64,000 nucleotides of DNA from Sulfitobacter aestuariivivens (GTDB taxonomy: Bacteria; Pseudomonadota; Alphaproteobacteria; Rhodobacterales; Rhodobacteraceae): positions 682,001 through 746,000 of the forward strand of contig NZ_JACTAG010000001.1 in the NCBI RefSeq assembly GCF_014763045.1, written 5' to 3'. Under the pieces are notes generated by a model that was not told where the DNA came from, did no database searches, and saw only the letters and a list, made by a program, of their open reading frames with translations. This document shows, piece by piece, positions 44,533-52,847 of the stretch. The number at the start of each line of letters is the position of its first letter. Within the stretch, counting starts at the first letter, position 1. Both the position numbers and the translations under genes were made by a program.

Positions 44533-45525
44533 ATGCGAAATGTTATCTGGATTGTTGTCGCTGCCATCATCGCGATCGGCGGCTATATGTTGTATTCCGG
44601 CAAGTCCGCGACGGAGTTGGCCACGGAAGCCTCCAGCGCTGCCAGCGAGACGGCAACAGCTGCAACTGAAGCGGCAAGCGACGCGGTGGATGCGGTGACC
44701 GAGACGGCAGAAGAAGCCACCGACGCAGCGTCGCAGACAGCAACCGAAGCCGCTGAGGCGGTAACTGAGGCCGCAGAAGGCGCGGTTGATGCCGTGAGCG
44801 AAGCTGCCGAAGGTGTGGCCGCTGCCGCAAGCGACGCGGTTGATGCGGCTGCAGAGGCTGCCTCTGACGCCGTCGATGCGGTCACTGAGGGAACCGATGA
44901 TGCCGCGGACGCAGTCGCCGCTGCCACCGACAGCGCCGCTGAGGCAGCAGACGGGGCCGTAGACGCGACAGCCGAGGCCGCAAGCGATGCCGCAGACGCG
45001 ACAGCCGAGGCCGCAAGTGATGCCGCAGATGCAACAGCCGAAGCTGCGAGCGACGCTGTCGACGCCACGCAGGAAGCGGCGAGCGATGCCGCCCAGGCGA
45101 CCACGGAAGCGGCAAGCGACGCAGTCGATGCCACTGCTGACGCCACGGAAGAGGCCGCCGAGGCAACTGAAACTGCCGCAGAGGCTGCAACAGACGCAGT
45201 CTCGGATACTGCTGCCGAGGCTACTGACGAGACGGCTGAGGCTGCAACCGAAGCGACCGAGGAAACCGCAGAAGCCCCAACTGACGCTGCCGTGGATGAG
45301 GCGGCTGAGGCGGCAACCGAGGGTACCGAAGAAAACGCAACCATGCTTTCTGAGCTGCTGACTGTCGACGGTTTCGATCTGGAGAAAGTGACAGAAATGG
45401 TCGAGGGATCTGATCTGGGCGCATTGCAGAAAACCACGCTGACCCAAGGGCTGGAGCTGGCGAAGGACAATCCTGAACTGCTCAAGACTGCGCTTGAAAA
45501 AGTGCGTGAGGCGCTGGACCTCTGA
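44533..45525 (+). CDS. membrane-anchored acidic 11-residue-repeat protein
   Basis: A 330-residue protein with one membrane helix at about 4-21 (VIWIVVAAIIAIGGYMLYS), then about 245 residues of Ala, Glu, Asp, Thr, Ser, Val only, without Lys, Arg or aromatic residues, organised in 11-residue units such as EAASDAADATA. Two short units of seven residues keep helical phase, so an extended coiled coil or amphipathic rod is likely, periplasmic by the positive-inside rule. Residues 271-330 are a separate helical domain (LLTVDGFDLEKVTEMVEG...). GAGGGG before the ATG at 44533 fixes the start over 44491. The units resemble LEA-type 11-mer repeats; function unknown. Confidence 0.85.
   Translation: MRNVIWIVVAAIIAIGGYMLYSGKSATELATEASSAASETATAATEAASDAVDAVTETAEEATDAASQTATEAAEAVTEAAEGAVDAVSEAAEGVAAAASDAVDAAAEAASDAVDAVTEGTDDAADAVAAATDSAAEAADGAVDATAEAASDAADATAEAASDAADATAEAASDAVDATQEAASDAAQATTEAASDAVDATADATEEAAEATETAAEAATDAVSDTAAEATDETAEAATEATEETAEAPTDAAVDEAAEAATEGTEENATMLSELLTVDGFDLEKVTEMVEGSDLGALQKTTLTQGLELAKDNPELLKTALEKVREALDL
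44605..45342 (+). repeat. 33-base coding repeats of the 11-residue protein
   Basis: DNA counterpart of the 11-residue units. The clearest run is around 44965-45130, where at least five consecutive units share the frame EAASDA(A/V)DAT(A/Q/T), with 33-base spacing and near-identical codons. Confidence 0.85.
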
Positions 45526-45549
45526 TCGCGCCCCGCGCCTGAGGTATGG

Positions 45550-45584
45550 CCACGCCCCTGAGCTGATTGGGGGCGTGGTTTTTT
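45550..45584 (+). terminator. terminator after the 11-residue-repeat gene
   Basis: CCACGCCCC (45550-45558) pairs with GGGGCGTGG (45570-45578) across an eleven-base loop and is followed by TTTTTT, a typical intrinsic terminator 24 bases after the stop codon. Confidence 0.85.
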
Positions 45585-45620
45585 ATTGCGAATTGGACGG
45601 CCCATCGGCAGTGTTGAAAG

Positions 45621-46457
45621 ATGGGTTGGGAGATCACCAGAATAAGCGGCCATCTGGGGGCCACACTGCGCGGCGTCCTGCTGAAGAACGCAGACAGCGC
45701 AGCGCTGAAGGCCGTTGAGGACGCTCTTTATGCATACGGCGTCGTTGTGCTGCCTGACCAGCACCTGGCACCAGAGGATCATATCAGGGTTGCGCGACAG
45801 TTTGGGGATATTGACGTAAACCGCTTTTTCACGCCTGTGGCCAGCCATCCCATGATCGCAGAGGTGCGCACGCAGCCTGAACAGACCGCCGTTATCGGCG
45901 GAACGTGGCACACCGATCACAGCTATGATGCCGCTCCGGCCATGTGTTCCATCCTCAGCGCGCGGGAATTGCCCACTGTGGGAGGAGATACGCATTTCGC
46001 GTCGATGACGGCAGCATATCAAGCGCTGTCGTCCGGTCTTCAGGCCATGCTTTGCGGTTTGAAAGCCGAACATTCTGACAGCAGCTTTGCCGATCCGGCA
46101 GGATTGGGGCTGGGCACTGATCCGGATGCCTTCCGGCCGCCTGTGCTACATCCGGTCGTAATTCGCCATCCGGTGACGGGTGCGCCCTGCGTCTATGTGA
46201 ACGGGGATTTCACCACACGGTTCGACGGTTGGACCGTGGTGGAGAGTGCGCCACTGCTGCGCTACCTCTATCGCTTTGTCACGCAGCCGATCTTTACGGC
46301 GCGGGTGGTTTGGAAGGAAGGGATGGTGGCGATCTGGGACAACCGTCTGGTGCAGCACTACGCCACTGCCGATTATCCCGGCGAAAGCCGCCTGATGCAC
46401 CGGATCACGGTAAAAGGCGTGCCGCTGGAGCCCTATAGCCAGCCGTCATCCAATTGA
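45621..46457 (+). CDS. TauD/TfdA family 2-oxoglutarate dioxygenase
   Basis: A 278-residue Fe(II)/2-oxoglutarate oxygenase. GTWHTDHSYD near 94-103 supplies the HxD iron ligands, NRLVQHYATADYPGESRLMHRITVKG near 240-265 holds the distal His and the Arg that binds 2-oxoglutarate. The family acts on taurine, 2,4-D, carnitine precursors and others; substrate unknown here. It starts at 45621 after GAAAG. It is convergent with fpr and seems to be a single-gene unit. Confidence 0.92.
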   Translation: MGWEITRISGHLGATLRGVLLKNADSAALKAVEDALYAYGVVVLPDQHLAPEDHIRVARQFGDIDVNRFFTPVASHPMIAEVRTQPEQTAVIGGTWHTDHSYDAAPAMCSILSARELPTVGGDTHFASMTAAYQALSSGLQAMLCGLKAEHSDSSFADPAGLGLGTDPDAFRPPVLHPVVIRHPVTGAPCVYVNGDFTTRFDGWTVVESAPLLRYLYRFVTQPIFTARVVWKEGMVAIWDNRLVQHYATADYPGESRLMHRITVKGVPLEPYSQPSSN

Positions 46458-46531
46458 GCGCGCTGGCGCGCGCATCACATTCTTGATTTGGCGCGCCGCC
46501 GCTGAGGGTGGCGCTCTCATCTGTGATCCGG

Positions 46532-47380
46532 TCAGCCGACGAAGGCTTTTTCCACCACGAAGGTCTTGGGGTCGGAGTTTGCCCCTTCTTCCAGACCAAA
46601 CCCTTCGAGGATCGCCTTGATATCGGTGTTAAAATCAAGGCTGCCACAGACCATCGCACGATCAACGTCGGGATGGATGCGGTCGATGCCGAGGTCCTTG
46701 AAGACCGTACCGTTCTCCAAAAGCGTCGTGATACGGCCCATTCTCGGGCTCTCTTCGCGGGTTGTTGTCGGGTAGTACCGGATCTTGTCCAGATGATCTG
46801 CGCCGATCAGTTCCTGCATCATCTCGTCTGATTTCAGATCTTCGATCAGCTTGCGGCCATAGTCGAGCTCTGCCACGTCGCGGCAAGTGTGCGTGATCAC
46901 GACCTCTTCGAACTTCTCGTAGGTTTCGGGTTCGCGCAAAAGCGAAGCAAAAGGGGCAAACCCGGTGCCGGTCGCAAAGAACCAGATGCGTTTGCCGGGC
47001 AGCAGGGCGTCATGCACCAATGTGCCAACGGGTTTGGGGCGCAGAATGATCTGATCACCGGGCTGGATGTGCTGCAGGCGTGACGTCAGCGGCCCGTCTG
47101 GCACCTTTATGGAATAAAATTCAAGCTCATCATCCCAGGCCGGCGATGCGATGGAATAGGCGCGCAGAAGCGGCTTTTGCTTGCCTGTCGTCGGGTCCGG
47201 ATCGCCCATGAGGCCGATCATCACAAATTCGCCAGACCTGAACCGCAGGGAGGCAGGTCGCGTCACCCGAAACGAAAAAAGCCGGTCCGTCCAGTGCCGG
47301 ACAGAAGTTACCGTCTGCGCGTCAGGCAGGGTAGGAACGGGTTTGGCGGTTTGTTGGTCCACGGGGCTATGCTCGGTCAT
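46532..47380 (-). CDS. fpr: ferredoxin--NADP+ reductase
   Basis: A 282-residue plant-type/bacterial FNR. LRAYSIASPAWDD near 94-106 is the FAD RxYS motif, FFATGTGFAPFASLLRE near 136 the NADP site, and the C-terminal KTFVVEKAFVG the bacterial class II ending. It supplies reduced ferredoxin, which the ferredoxin-type nitrite/sulfite reductase encoded in the same strand cluster needs. It is the last gene of that unit, 67 bases after DUF934; AsnC/Lrp control of the whole series is possible. Confidence 0.95.
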   Translation of the reverse strand: MTEHSPVDQQTAKPVPTLPDAQTVTSVRHWTDRLFSFRVTRPASLRFRSGEFVMIGLMGDPDPTTGKQKPLLRAYSIASPAWDDELEFYSIKVPDGPLTSRLQHIQPGDQIILRPKPVGTLVHDALLPGKRIWFFATGTGFAPFASLLREPETYEKFEEVVITHTCRDVAELDYGRKLIEDLKSDEMMQELIGADHLDKIRYYPTTTREESPRMGRITTLLENGTVFKDLGIDRIHPDVDRAMVCGSLDFNTDIKAILEGFGLEEGANSDPKTFVVEKAFVG

Positions 47381-47447
47381 GTATCAATCGCGCGTGAGTT
47401 CCGCGCGCCTTGTCTTAGAAGATGAAGGGGGAAGGGGCAATCGGGCG

Positions 47448-47861
47448 TCAGGTCGCAGGGGCGCCTTTGAGCCGGGATTGATAATCGTGGTCCTGCCAGT
47501 TGGCGCGAAATAGCCATTGATCCTGCGGCTGGCGCGCGGCGATCTCGCTGTTCACCTCAACATCGTCAAAACCTGCGCGTCGCGCCATGGCGTATTGATC
47601 CGCGAGCAGGTGTCCCCTGGCGCGCAAACGCCCCTGATAGCCCCGCAGCCGCAGCGCGCGCGCAATTGTAAAGCCGCGCCCGTCAGCCGAAGACGGAAAA
47701 TCAATGCGGATCATCAATAAGCTGTCGGTCAGGTCGATCTGTGCCGGATCGGCGTCCGAAGGCAGATCGAGTGCGAGACAGTCATTGGCGGCGCCTTGCG
47801 CGCAGAAACCATGCGCCCAGTCTTCAGGGACAAAGCCGGTGTCATTGATCAGTTGTGTCAT
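47448..47861 (-). CDS. DUF934 family protein
   Basis: A 137-residue DUF934 protein (MTQLINDTGFVPEDW... RIDFPSSADGRGFTIARALR... LRARGHLLADQYAMARRAGFDDVEV). DUF934 genes are regularly adjacent to cysH/cysI, and this one overlaps cysH by four bases, so an accessory role in sulfite reduction is probable, but no reaction is known. The longer open frame is discounted because it would run deeply into cysH. Confidence 0.92.
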   Translation of the reverse strand: MTQLINDTGFVPEDWAHGFCAQGAANDCLALDLPSDADPAQIDLTDSLLMIRIDFPSSADGRGFTIARALRLRGYQGRLRARGHLLADQYAMARRAGFDDVEVNSEIAARQPQDQWLFRANWQDHDYQSRLKGAPAT

Positions 47862-48646
47862 GATGATGTTCCTTGGCGGATCGCTTTGCCATCCACAAAG
47901 TGAATGCCGCATTCCTCTTTTGTCGTGTCTCTCCAACGACCTGCGCGCGGGTTTTCACCCTGTGTGATCGGTGAGGTACAGGGCGCGCAGCCAATTGACG
48001 GATAGCCCTGTGCGACAAGCGGATGGCGCGGCAGGCGGTTTTCTTCCATGTAGGCGGTCACGTCATCGCGAGACCAATAGGCCAACGGGTTGACCTTGAG
48101 CCGCGGGGGCGCATCGCTGCGTGCCTCGCACTCGAAGTGTTCGAGCGCCGCGCGCGCGCCGGACTGAAAGCGTTTGCGACCCGTGAGCCAGCCATCAAAA
48201 CCATGCAATGCGGCCTGAAGCGGCTGGGTTTTGCGCAGGGCACAACAGGCGTTGGGGTTTCGCTGATGTAAAGTACCGTCCGGGTCTGTGCCTGCGCTAT
48301 GGCCAGACCGCAGGAGGGTGACGTTGGTCAGCTGCAGGCGTTCCGCCACCTCCTGCTGATAGACCAGCGTTTCGGTGAAAAGCATTTCGGTATCAATGAA
48401 GAGCACCGGCAGGTCACGCTTGACCATGGATGCAAGGTGCAGAAGCACCACCGATTCCGCGCCAAAGGAAGAGACCAAGGCGAGATTTGGGGCTTCGTGC
48501 AATGCCGCACCGATGACATCCGCAGCGCTGTGATAGCGCAAGGATGTGTTCAGCGTGTACACCCGGGATTTCAGCACCTCCGTTTGGCGCAGCCGCTGCG
48601 CAGAGGTATTTGAAAAAGGGTGAAAATCTGGGTGATCAAGCGGCAT
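47858..48646 (-). CDS. cysH: APS/PAPS reductase with a dispersed repeat in its N-terminus
   Basis: About 262 residues. It reduces adenylyl sulfate or PAPS to sulfite. ALVSSFGAESVVLLHL near 55-70 is the PP-loop; CCALRKTQPLQ near 140 and GCAPCTSPI near 225 form the CC...CxxC set of [4Fe-4S] APS-type reductases. Starting at ATG 48646, residues 7-16 (DFHPFSNTSA) are encoded by one copy of the dispersed repeat (48603-48624), so either the repeat was inserted in frame or translation starts later, e.g. at a GTG at 48577 or 48562, which have poor ribosome sites. The start overlaps cysI by eleven bases. Confidence 0.9.
   Translation of the reverse strand: MPLDHPDFHPFSNTSAQRLRQTEVLKSRVYTLNTSLRYHSAADVIGAALHEAPNLALVSSFGAESVVLLHLASMVKRDLPVLFIDTEMLFTETLVYQQEVAERLQLTNVTLLRSGHSAGTDPDGTLHQRNPNACCALRKTQPLQAALHGFDGWLTGRKRFQSGARAALEHFECEARSDAPPRLKVNPLAYWSRDDVTAYMEENRLPRHPLVAQGYPSIGCAPCTSPITQGENPRAGRWRDTTKEECGIHFVDGKAIRQGTSS
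48603..48624 (+). repeat. dispersed repeat copy 3 (inside cysH)
   Basis: Matches AGGTATTT-N3-AAAGGGTGAA (centre GAA), identical to copy 4. It lies in the first codons of the annotated cysH reading frame. Confidence 0.75.
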
Positions 48647-50300
48647 CGGCACGGGTTTCCGGATAAAGGGCGGCCTTGAACGGGTGCAGCCCGAGACGGC
48701 GGTAGGTTTGCAGGAAAGTTTCGGACGGTTCTGCGCGCAGGTCCAGGTAAGCCAGAACCAGACGCTCAACGGCGGGAATGATCTCATCTGCGGAGAAACC
48801 CGGGCCCGCCCGTTCGCCGATTGCGGCGTCCTGCGTACCATCGCCACCGAGGGTGATCTGGTAGTTTTCCACGCCTGCGCGGTCGAGGCCAAGGATGCCG
48901 ATGTGGCCAACGTGATGGTGGCCGCAGGCGTTGATGCAACCTGAGATCTTGATCTTGAGGGGGCCCACGTCGTGCTCCAGCTTCAACTCATCAAAACGGG
49001 TGGCAATGTCCTGTGCGATGGGGATGGAGCGCGCGGTGGCGAGCGCGCAATAATCCATCCCGGGGCAGGCGATGATGTCAGAGATCAGACCGATATTGGC
49101 AGTGCCGAGGCCTTCGGCTTTGAGGGCGGCATAGATCGAGGGCAGGTCTGCCTTGTGGACATGGGGCAGGATCACGTTCTGCTCGTGGCTGATGCGCAGC
49201 TCGTCATGGCCGTATCTTTCGGCGAGCGCGGCCATCAACCGCATCTGGCGCGCGGTGGCGTCGCCCGGTGTTTTTCCATGTGCTTTCAGTGAGATGGAAA
49301 CGATTGCATAACCTGGCGCACGGTGCGCGGAAAGGTTGGTGTCGGCCCAGCTGCGGAAAAGCGGATCATGCTGGTATGCGTTCTGGTACGGTGCTTCGTC
49401 TGCCGGCCGAAAGGGGGGGGCTGCAAAATCGGCCTCGATGCGGGCGAGCATCTGTTGATCGACGCCTGTGAAAGTGGGCCTGATCTGGGCGAAGCGTGCG
49501 TTCACCCGTTGGCGGATGTCATCGATGCCGTTCTCGTGCACGGTGATCTTGATGCGGGCCTTGTATTTGTTGTCGCGACGCCCCAGCAGGTTGTAGACGC
49601 TCACGATGGCTTCGAGATAGGGCAGCAGGTCTTTTTGAGGCAGGAAATCGTGCAGAACCTTGCCAATCATTGGCGTGCGGCCAAGGCCACCGCCCACGAT
49701 GACCTTGTAGCCGATTTCACCCTTGTTCTCAACGATTTGCAGGCCAATGTCATGCGTCTTTATCACCGCGCGGTCGTTCTGTGAACCGCTGACCGCGACC
49801 TTGAATTTGCGCGGCAGGAACTGGAACTCGGGGTGGTCGGTGGACCATTGGCGGATGAGCTCAGCCACGGGGCGGGGGTCGGCGACCTCGTCTGCTGCAG
49901 CCCCCGCAAAGTGGTCGGCGGTGACGTTTCGGATCGTGTTGCCGGAGGTCTGGATGGCATGCAGGTTCACCTTGGCCAGTTCGTCCAGCATATCGGGCAC
50001 ATCGCGCAGTTCAGGCCAGTTATACTGGATGTTCTGACGGGTGGTGAAATGGCCATAGCCCTTGTCGAATTTCTCAGCAATGTCAGCGAGTTTACGCATC
50101 TGTGCAGCGTTCAGCGTCCCATAGGGAATGGCGACCCGGAGCATGTAAGCGTGGAGCTGAAGATAGAGACCGTTCATCAGGCGTAGCGGCTTGAATTCGT
50201 CCTCTTTCAAAGAGCCGTCGATGCGGCGTTCGACCTGGGCGCGGAACTGGGCGTTGCGTTCTTTCAGAAAGGCGTGATCGAAGTCGGTGTAATGGTACAT
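48636..50300 (-). CDS. cysI: ferredoxin-dependent nitrite/sulfite reductase hemoprotein
   Basis: A 554-residue siroheme enzyme with two pseudo-repeats of the ferredoxin-type reductase. CPGMDYC and SGCINACGHHH (about 420 and 460) provide the C-x5-C and C-x3-C ligands of the siroheme-bridging [4Fe-4S] cluster; FTTRQNIQYNWPELRDVPD near 85 is the family N-terminal signature. Its place with cysG, cysH and fpr indicates sulfite rather than nitrite, though the sequence alone does not decide. It is directly coupled to DUF2849 (shared base at 50300) and overlaps cysH. Confidence 0.94.
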   Translation of the reverse strand: MYHYTDFDHAFLKERNAQFRAQVERRIDGSLKEDEFKPLRLMNGLYLQLHAYMLRVAIPYGTLNAAQMRKLADIAEKFDKGYGHFTTRQNIQYNWPELRDVPDMLDELAKVNLHAIQTSGNTIRNVTADHFAGAAADEVADPRPVAELIRQWSTDHPEFQFLPRKFKVAVSGSQNDRAVIKTHDIGLQIVENKGEIGYKVIVGGGLGRTPMIGKVLHDFLPQKDLLPYLEAIVSVYNLLGRRDNKYKARIKITVHENGIDDIRQRVNARFAQIRPTFTGVDQQMLARIEADFAAPPFRPADEAPYQNAYQHDPLFRSWADTNLSAHRAPGYAIVSISLKAHGKTPGDATARQMRLMAALAERYGHDELRISHEQNVILPHVHKADLPSIYAALKAEGLGTANIGLISDIIACPGMDYCALATARSIPIAQDIATRFDELKLEHDVGPLKIKISGCINACGHHHVGHIGILGLDRAGVENYQITLGGDGTQDAAIGERAGPGFSADEIIPAVERLVLAYLDLRAEPSETFLQTYRRLGLHPFKAALYPETRADAA

Positions 50301-50596
50301 CAGATGTGCTCCTGCTTGCCGTGCGGGTAGTTCGAGGGGCCGCGTGCGCGAAAATCTTCGCGGAAGTGAGCGGGGTGGGGGATGCCATTTTTGACAGTGA
50401 CATCAGCAAGATAGACGCCAACCACGTGATCGGTCTGGGCCGAGGCCTCGATCAGGCGCAGGTCGGCGTCGGCCTCATCTGTGAGGACGTCGGCCTGTGC
50501 CAGATCGCGGGTCCAGCCGGTGGCGGTGAGGTAGATCACATCGCCCTCAAGAAGGGCATTGGCGGTGATGACTTTGGGGGTAAATGGCTTGGGCAT
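50300..50596 (-). CDS. DUF2849 family protein
   Basis: A 98-residue DUF2849 protein (MPKPFTPKVITANALLEGDVIYLTA...; GVYLADVTVKNGIPHPAHFRE). These small proteins typically lie between cysG and cysI in alphaproteobacteria; function unknown. The start codon at 50596 lies inside cysG, giving an unusually long (50-base) overlap in a different frame. A later start in the DUF2849 frame is possible but would remove conserved residues. Confidence 0.9.
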   Translation of the reverse strand: MPKPFTPKVITANALLEGDVIYLTATGWTRDLAQADVLTDEADADLRLIEASAQTDHVVGVYLADVTVKNGIPHPAHFREDFRARGPSNYPHGKQEHI

Positions 50597-52001
50597 TCAG
50601 AGCGCCTCCATTGCGGAATTTGGCTGTCGGTACGACGTCGGTATTACGTCGGTGCGCGGCAGCCTCACGCGGGGCGAGGCCCCAGAACATCAGCGCGGGG
50701 CCGGACAGGGCTGCTGTGGTCAGATCGTCCGCCAGCCGGTCAAGCGTAGTGGCGAGGATGCGTTCGTTGCCGCGCGAGGCGTTCTCGACCACCGTGATCG
50801 GGGTGGCGCGGTCGGCGCCGTGCATGATCAGGCGGCCCTGTATGAAGCGGGCAGATTTCTTGCCCATGTAGATTGCCGCGACCTCGTTCGGGCGGGCCAG
50901 TGCGGCCCAGTCGTGATCGGCAAACCCTTTCATGTCGTGGCCCGTGAGGTAGCGGACAGAAGCATTGCGGCCCCGGCGCGTCAGGCTTTGGCCAATAGTC
51001 GCCACGGCGGCGGAGGCCGCGGTGATGCCGGGGACGATGGAGTAGGCGATGTCGGCCTCTGTCACAGCCTCGACTTCCTCATCAAGGCGGCCATAGATCG
51101 TGGCATCGCCGGATTTCAGGCGGACGATCTGGGCACCTTTTAACCCATGCTCGACCAGCAGGGCGTTGATGTGGTCCTGGGGAGTTGAGGGGCCAAATCC
51201 TTTCTTGCCGACGTCGATCATCGTGGCCTCGCGGCGCGCGAGTTCGAGGATTTCCGGGCTGATCAGGCGGTCATGGATGATCACATCCGCCTCATCAATG
51301 GCTTTGCGCGCCTTGAGGGTCAGGAGTTCGGGATCGCCCGGTCCCGCGCCGACAAAGGCGACGTGACCGGGGCGGGCGGTTCTGGATTTGTGCTGGCTGA
51401 GAAGCGTGTCGAGCGCGGCTTGGGCGCTTTCTTCGGTTTTGGCATGTGTGTCTAAGTAATAGGCGCGCCAGAAATCGCGGCGGGCGCGACCGAAGGGCAG
51501 GGCTTCGGCCATTTTGCGGAAGGATTTTCCGACACGGGCCAGCATGCCAAGATCAGGCGCCAGCCTTTCCTCAAGGTCTGCCTTGATGGCGCGGGCCAGC
51601 ACGGGTGCCGCCCCTTCGGTGCCGATCGCGACGGTCACCGGGTCCCGGTCGACAATGGCGGGGGTGATAAAGGCGCTGTCGGCGAGGTTGTCCACGATGT
51701 TGACAAGCGCACCTTCGCGGCGGGCGATGGCGGCGGTGCGGGCGTCTTCGGCTGAGTCTTCGTCTGCCGCATAGAAAAGGGCCGCGCAGAGGGTGTCGCC
51801 GTGAGTGAGGGTGCGGCGGTGCAGTGTCAGTTTGCCTGCTGTGGCCCACTCCTCGATCTCAGGCGCGGGAGTGTGGGCATAGACGGTGATGCGGGCCTGC
51901 GTCTTGAGCAGCAGCCGCAGCTTTGCAAGGGCCGCATCGCCGCCGCCGGACAGGACGATCCGCTGGCCCTTGGTGGCGAGAAAGATGGGGAAGTGATCCA
52001 T
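50547..52001 (-). CDS. cysG: siroheme synthase (CysG, trifunctional)
   Basis: A 484-residue fusion: N-terminal precorrin-2 dehydrogenase/sirohydrochlorin ferrochelatase (MDHFPIFLATKGQRIVLSGGGDAALAKLR; VNIVDNLADSAF) and a C-terminal uroporphyrinogen-III methyltransferase (VAFVGAGPGDPELLTLKA; RLKSGDATIYGRLDEEVEA). It makes siroheme for the sulfite reductase downstream. AAGGA eight bases before the ATG at 52001 favours this over 52022. The stretch after residue 460 extends past the DUF2849 start. First gene of the operon, divergent from an AsnC-type regulator. Confidence 0.95.
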   Translation of the reverse strand: MDHFPIFLATKGQRIVLSGGGDAALAKLRLLLKTQARITVYAHTPAPEIEEWATAGKLTLHRRTLTHGDTLCAALFYAADEDSAEDARTAAIARREGALVNIVDNLADSAFITPAIVDRDPVTVAIGTEGAAPVLARAIKADLEERLAPDLGMLARVGKSFRKMAEALPFGRARRDFWRAYYLDTHAKTEESAQAALDTLLSQHKSRTARPGHVAFVGAGPGDPELLTLKARKAIDEADVIIHDRLISPEILELARREATMIDVGKKGFGPSTPQDHINALLVEHGLKGAQIVRLKSGDATIYGRLDEEVEAVTEADIAYSIVPGITAASAAVATIGQSLTRRGRNASVRYLTGHDMKGFADHDWAALARPNEVAAIYMGKKSARFIQGRLIMHGADRATPITVVENASRGNERILATTLDRLADDLTTAALSGPALMFWGLAPREAAAHRRNTDVVPTAKFRNGGALNAQAIYPQSHHRQCPS

Positions 52002-52143
52002 GAGGGCGTCCTTGATTGGCATTTCTGAGGCTCAACATAGGAAATATTCCCGATAATGTGCCATATGTCTGGGCAGATAAGAACAATTGTTCTAAAAGAA
52101 TGGCGGCGTAGAACGTCTGGCCCAGAGATGAGGAAATTGCAGA

Positions 52144-52605
52144 ATGAATGTCCGAATTGATGACACCGACCGGAAAATCCTGGCGGCCCTGCAGCGGGAT
52201 GCCAGCCAGTCGCTGGATGAAATTGCCCGCGATGTGGGGTCGTCCAAGACGCCCGTATGGAACCGGATTCGCAAAATGCGCGAGGCGGGGATCATCGGTC
52301 AGCAGACCGTGATGCTCGATGCCGAGGCGCTGGGTTTCGAGGCCTGCTTCTTTGTGTTGATCCGGACGTCAGAGCATGAGGCGGACTGGCAGGCGCGCTT
52401 TCTCAAGGCGCTGAAGGATCGGCCCGAGGTGCAGGAGGCGCATCGGCTGGCGGGGGATATCGATTATATTCTCAAGGTGCGTGTTCAGAATGCGCGCGCC
52501 TATGATGCCTTCTATCAGGCGCTGATTTCTGAGGTGAGGGTTCATAACGTGACGGCGCTGCTGTCGATGGAGGAGATCAAATCGACCGTGGCCCTGCCGC
52601 TGTAG
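52144..52605 (+). CDS. Lrp/AsnC family regulator
   Basis: A 153-residue feast/famine regulator: winged helix (DDTDRKILAALQRDASQSLDEIARDVGSSKT, 6-36) and a RAM ligand-binding domain (about 65-145). It is divergently transcribed from cysG across a 142-base spacer, which makes it the probable local regulator of the sulfur operon. The effector might be a sulfur amino acid; unproven. Confidence 0.93.
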   Translation: MNVRIDDTDRKILAALQRDASQSLDEIARDVGSSKTPVWNRIRKMREAGIIGQQTVMLDAEALGFEACFFVLIRTSEHEADWQARFLKALKDRPEVQEAHRLAGDIDYILKVRVQNARAYDAFYQALISEVRVHNVTALLSMEEIKSTVALPL

Positions 52606-52725
52606 GGGGCGTGATCTGAAGGCCGCGCTGACGCGCGATTGCTTTTCCGGGTTGGCTGGGCGGGTGTGAGCCCGGCCTTTCGGGCGCTGCGGGGATGAGA
52701 GGTTTTCCCATGTGCTGAGAAGCGA

Positions 52726-52765
52726 TTCAGGGTCAGGTGTGCCCTGAATGCGCGTCCGTTCAGGG
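52726..52765. repeat. competing hairpin set TTCAGGG / CCCTGAA / TTCAGGG
   Basis: TTCAGGG at 52726-52732, CCCTGAA at 52742-52748 and TTCAGGG again at 52759-52765. The middle element can pair with either outer one, so two mutually exclusive stems are possible, as in a switch. It lies in the convergent spacer between AsnC and P450 genes. Confidence 0.5.
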
Positions 52766-52767
52766 TG

Positions 52768-52847
52768 GTGCGAGTCGCTGCCGCGTCAAGGACAGGCCAA
52801 TCGGAGATTGGTCGCGTGCCGCGATCCTTGACCCGGCATCGACTCAC
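52768..52847. repeat. large imperfect inverted repeat at the P450 stop
   Basis: Left arm 52768-52792 and right arm 52825-52847 pair as GTG(CG)AGTCG, TGCCG and GTCAAGGA against their complements with only two mismatches and one two-base bulge. The 32-base loop holds a smaller CCAATC/GATTGG stem. The right arm includes the P450 stop codon (52844-52846). It may be a terminator for both genes or a mobile repeat remnant. Confidence 0.6.

Noticed and set aside
44583-46073. Minus-strand ORF of 496 codons, Ser/Ala-rich
   Set aside because: Produced by the lack of antisense stops in the 33-base Ala repeats; it would also cross the dioxygenase gene.
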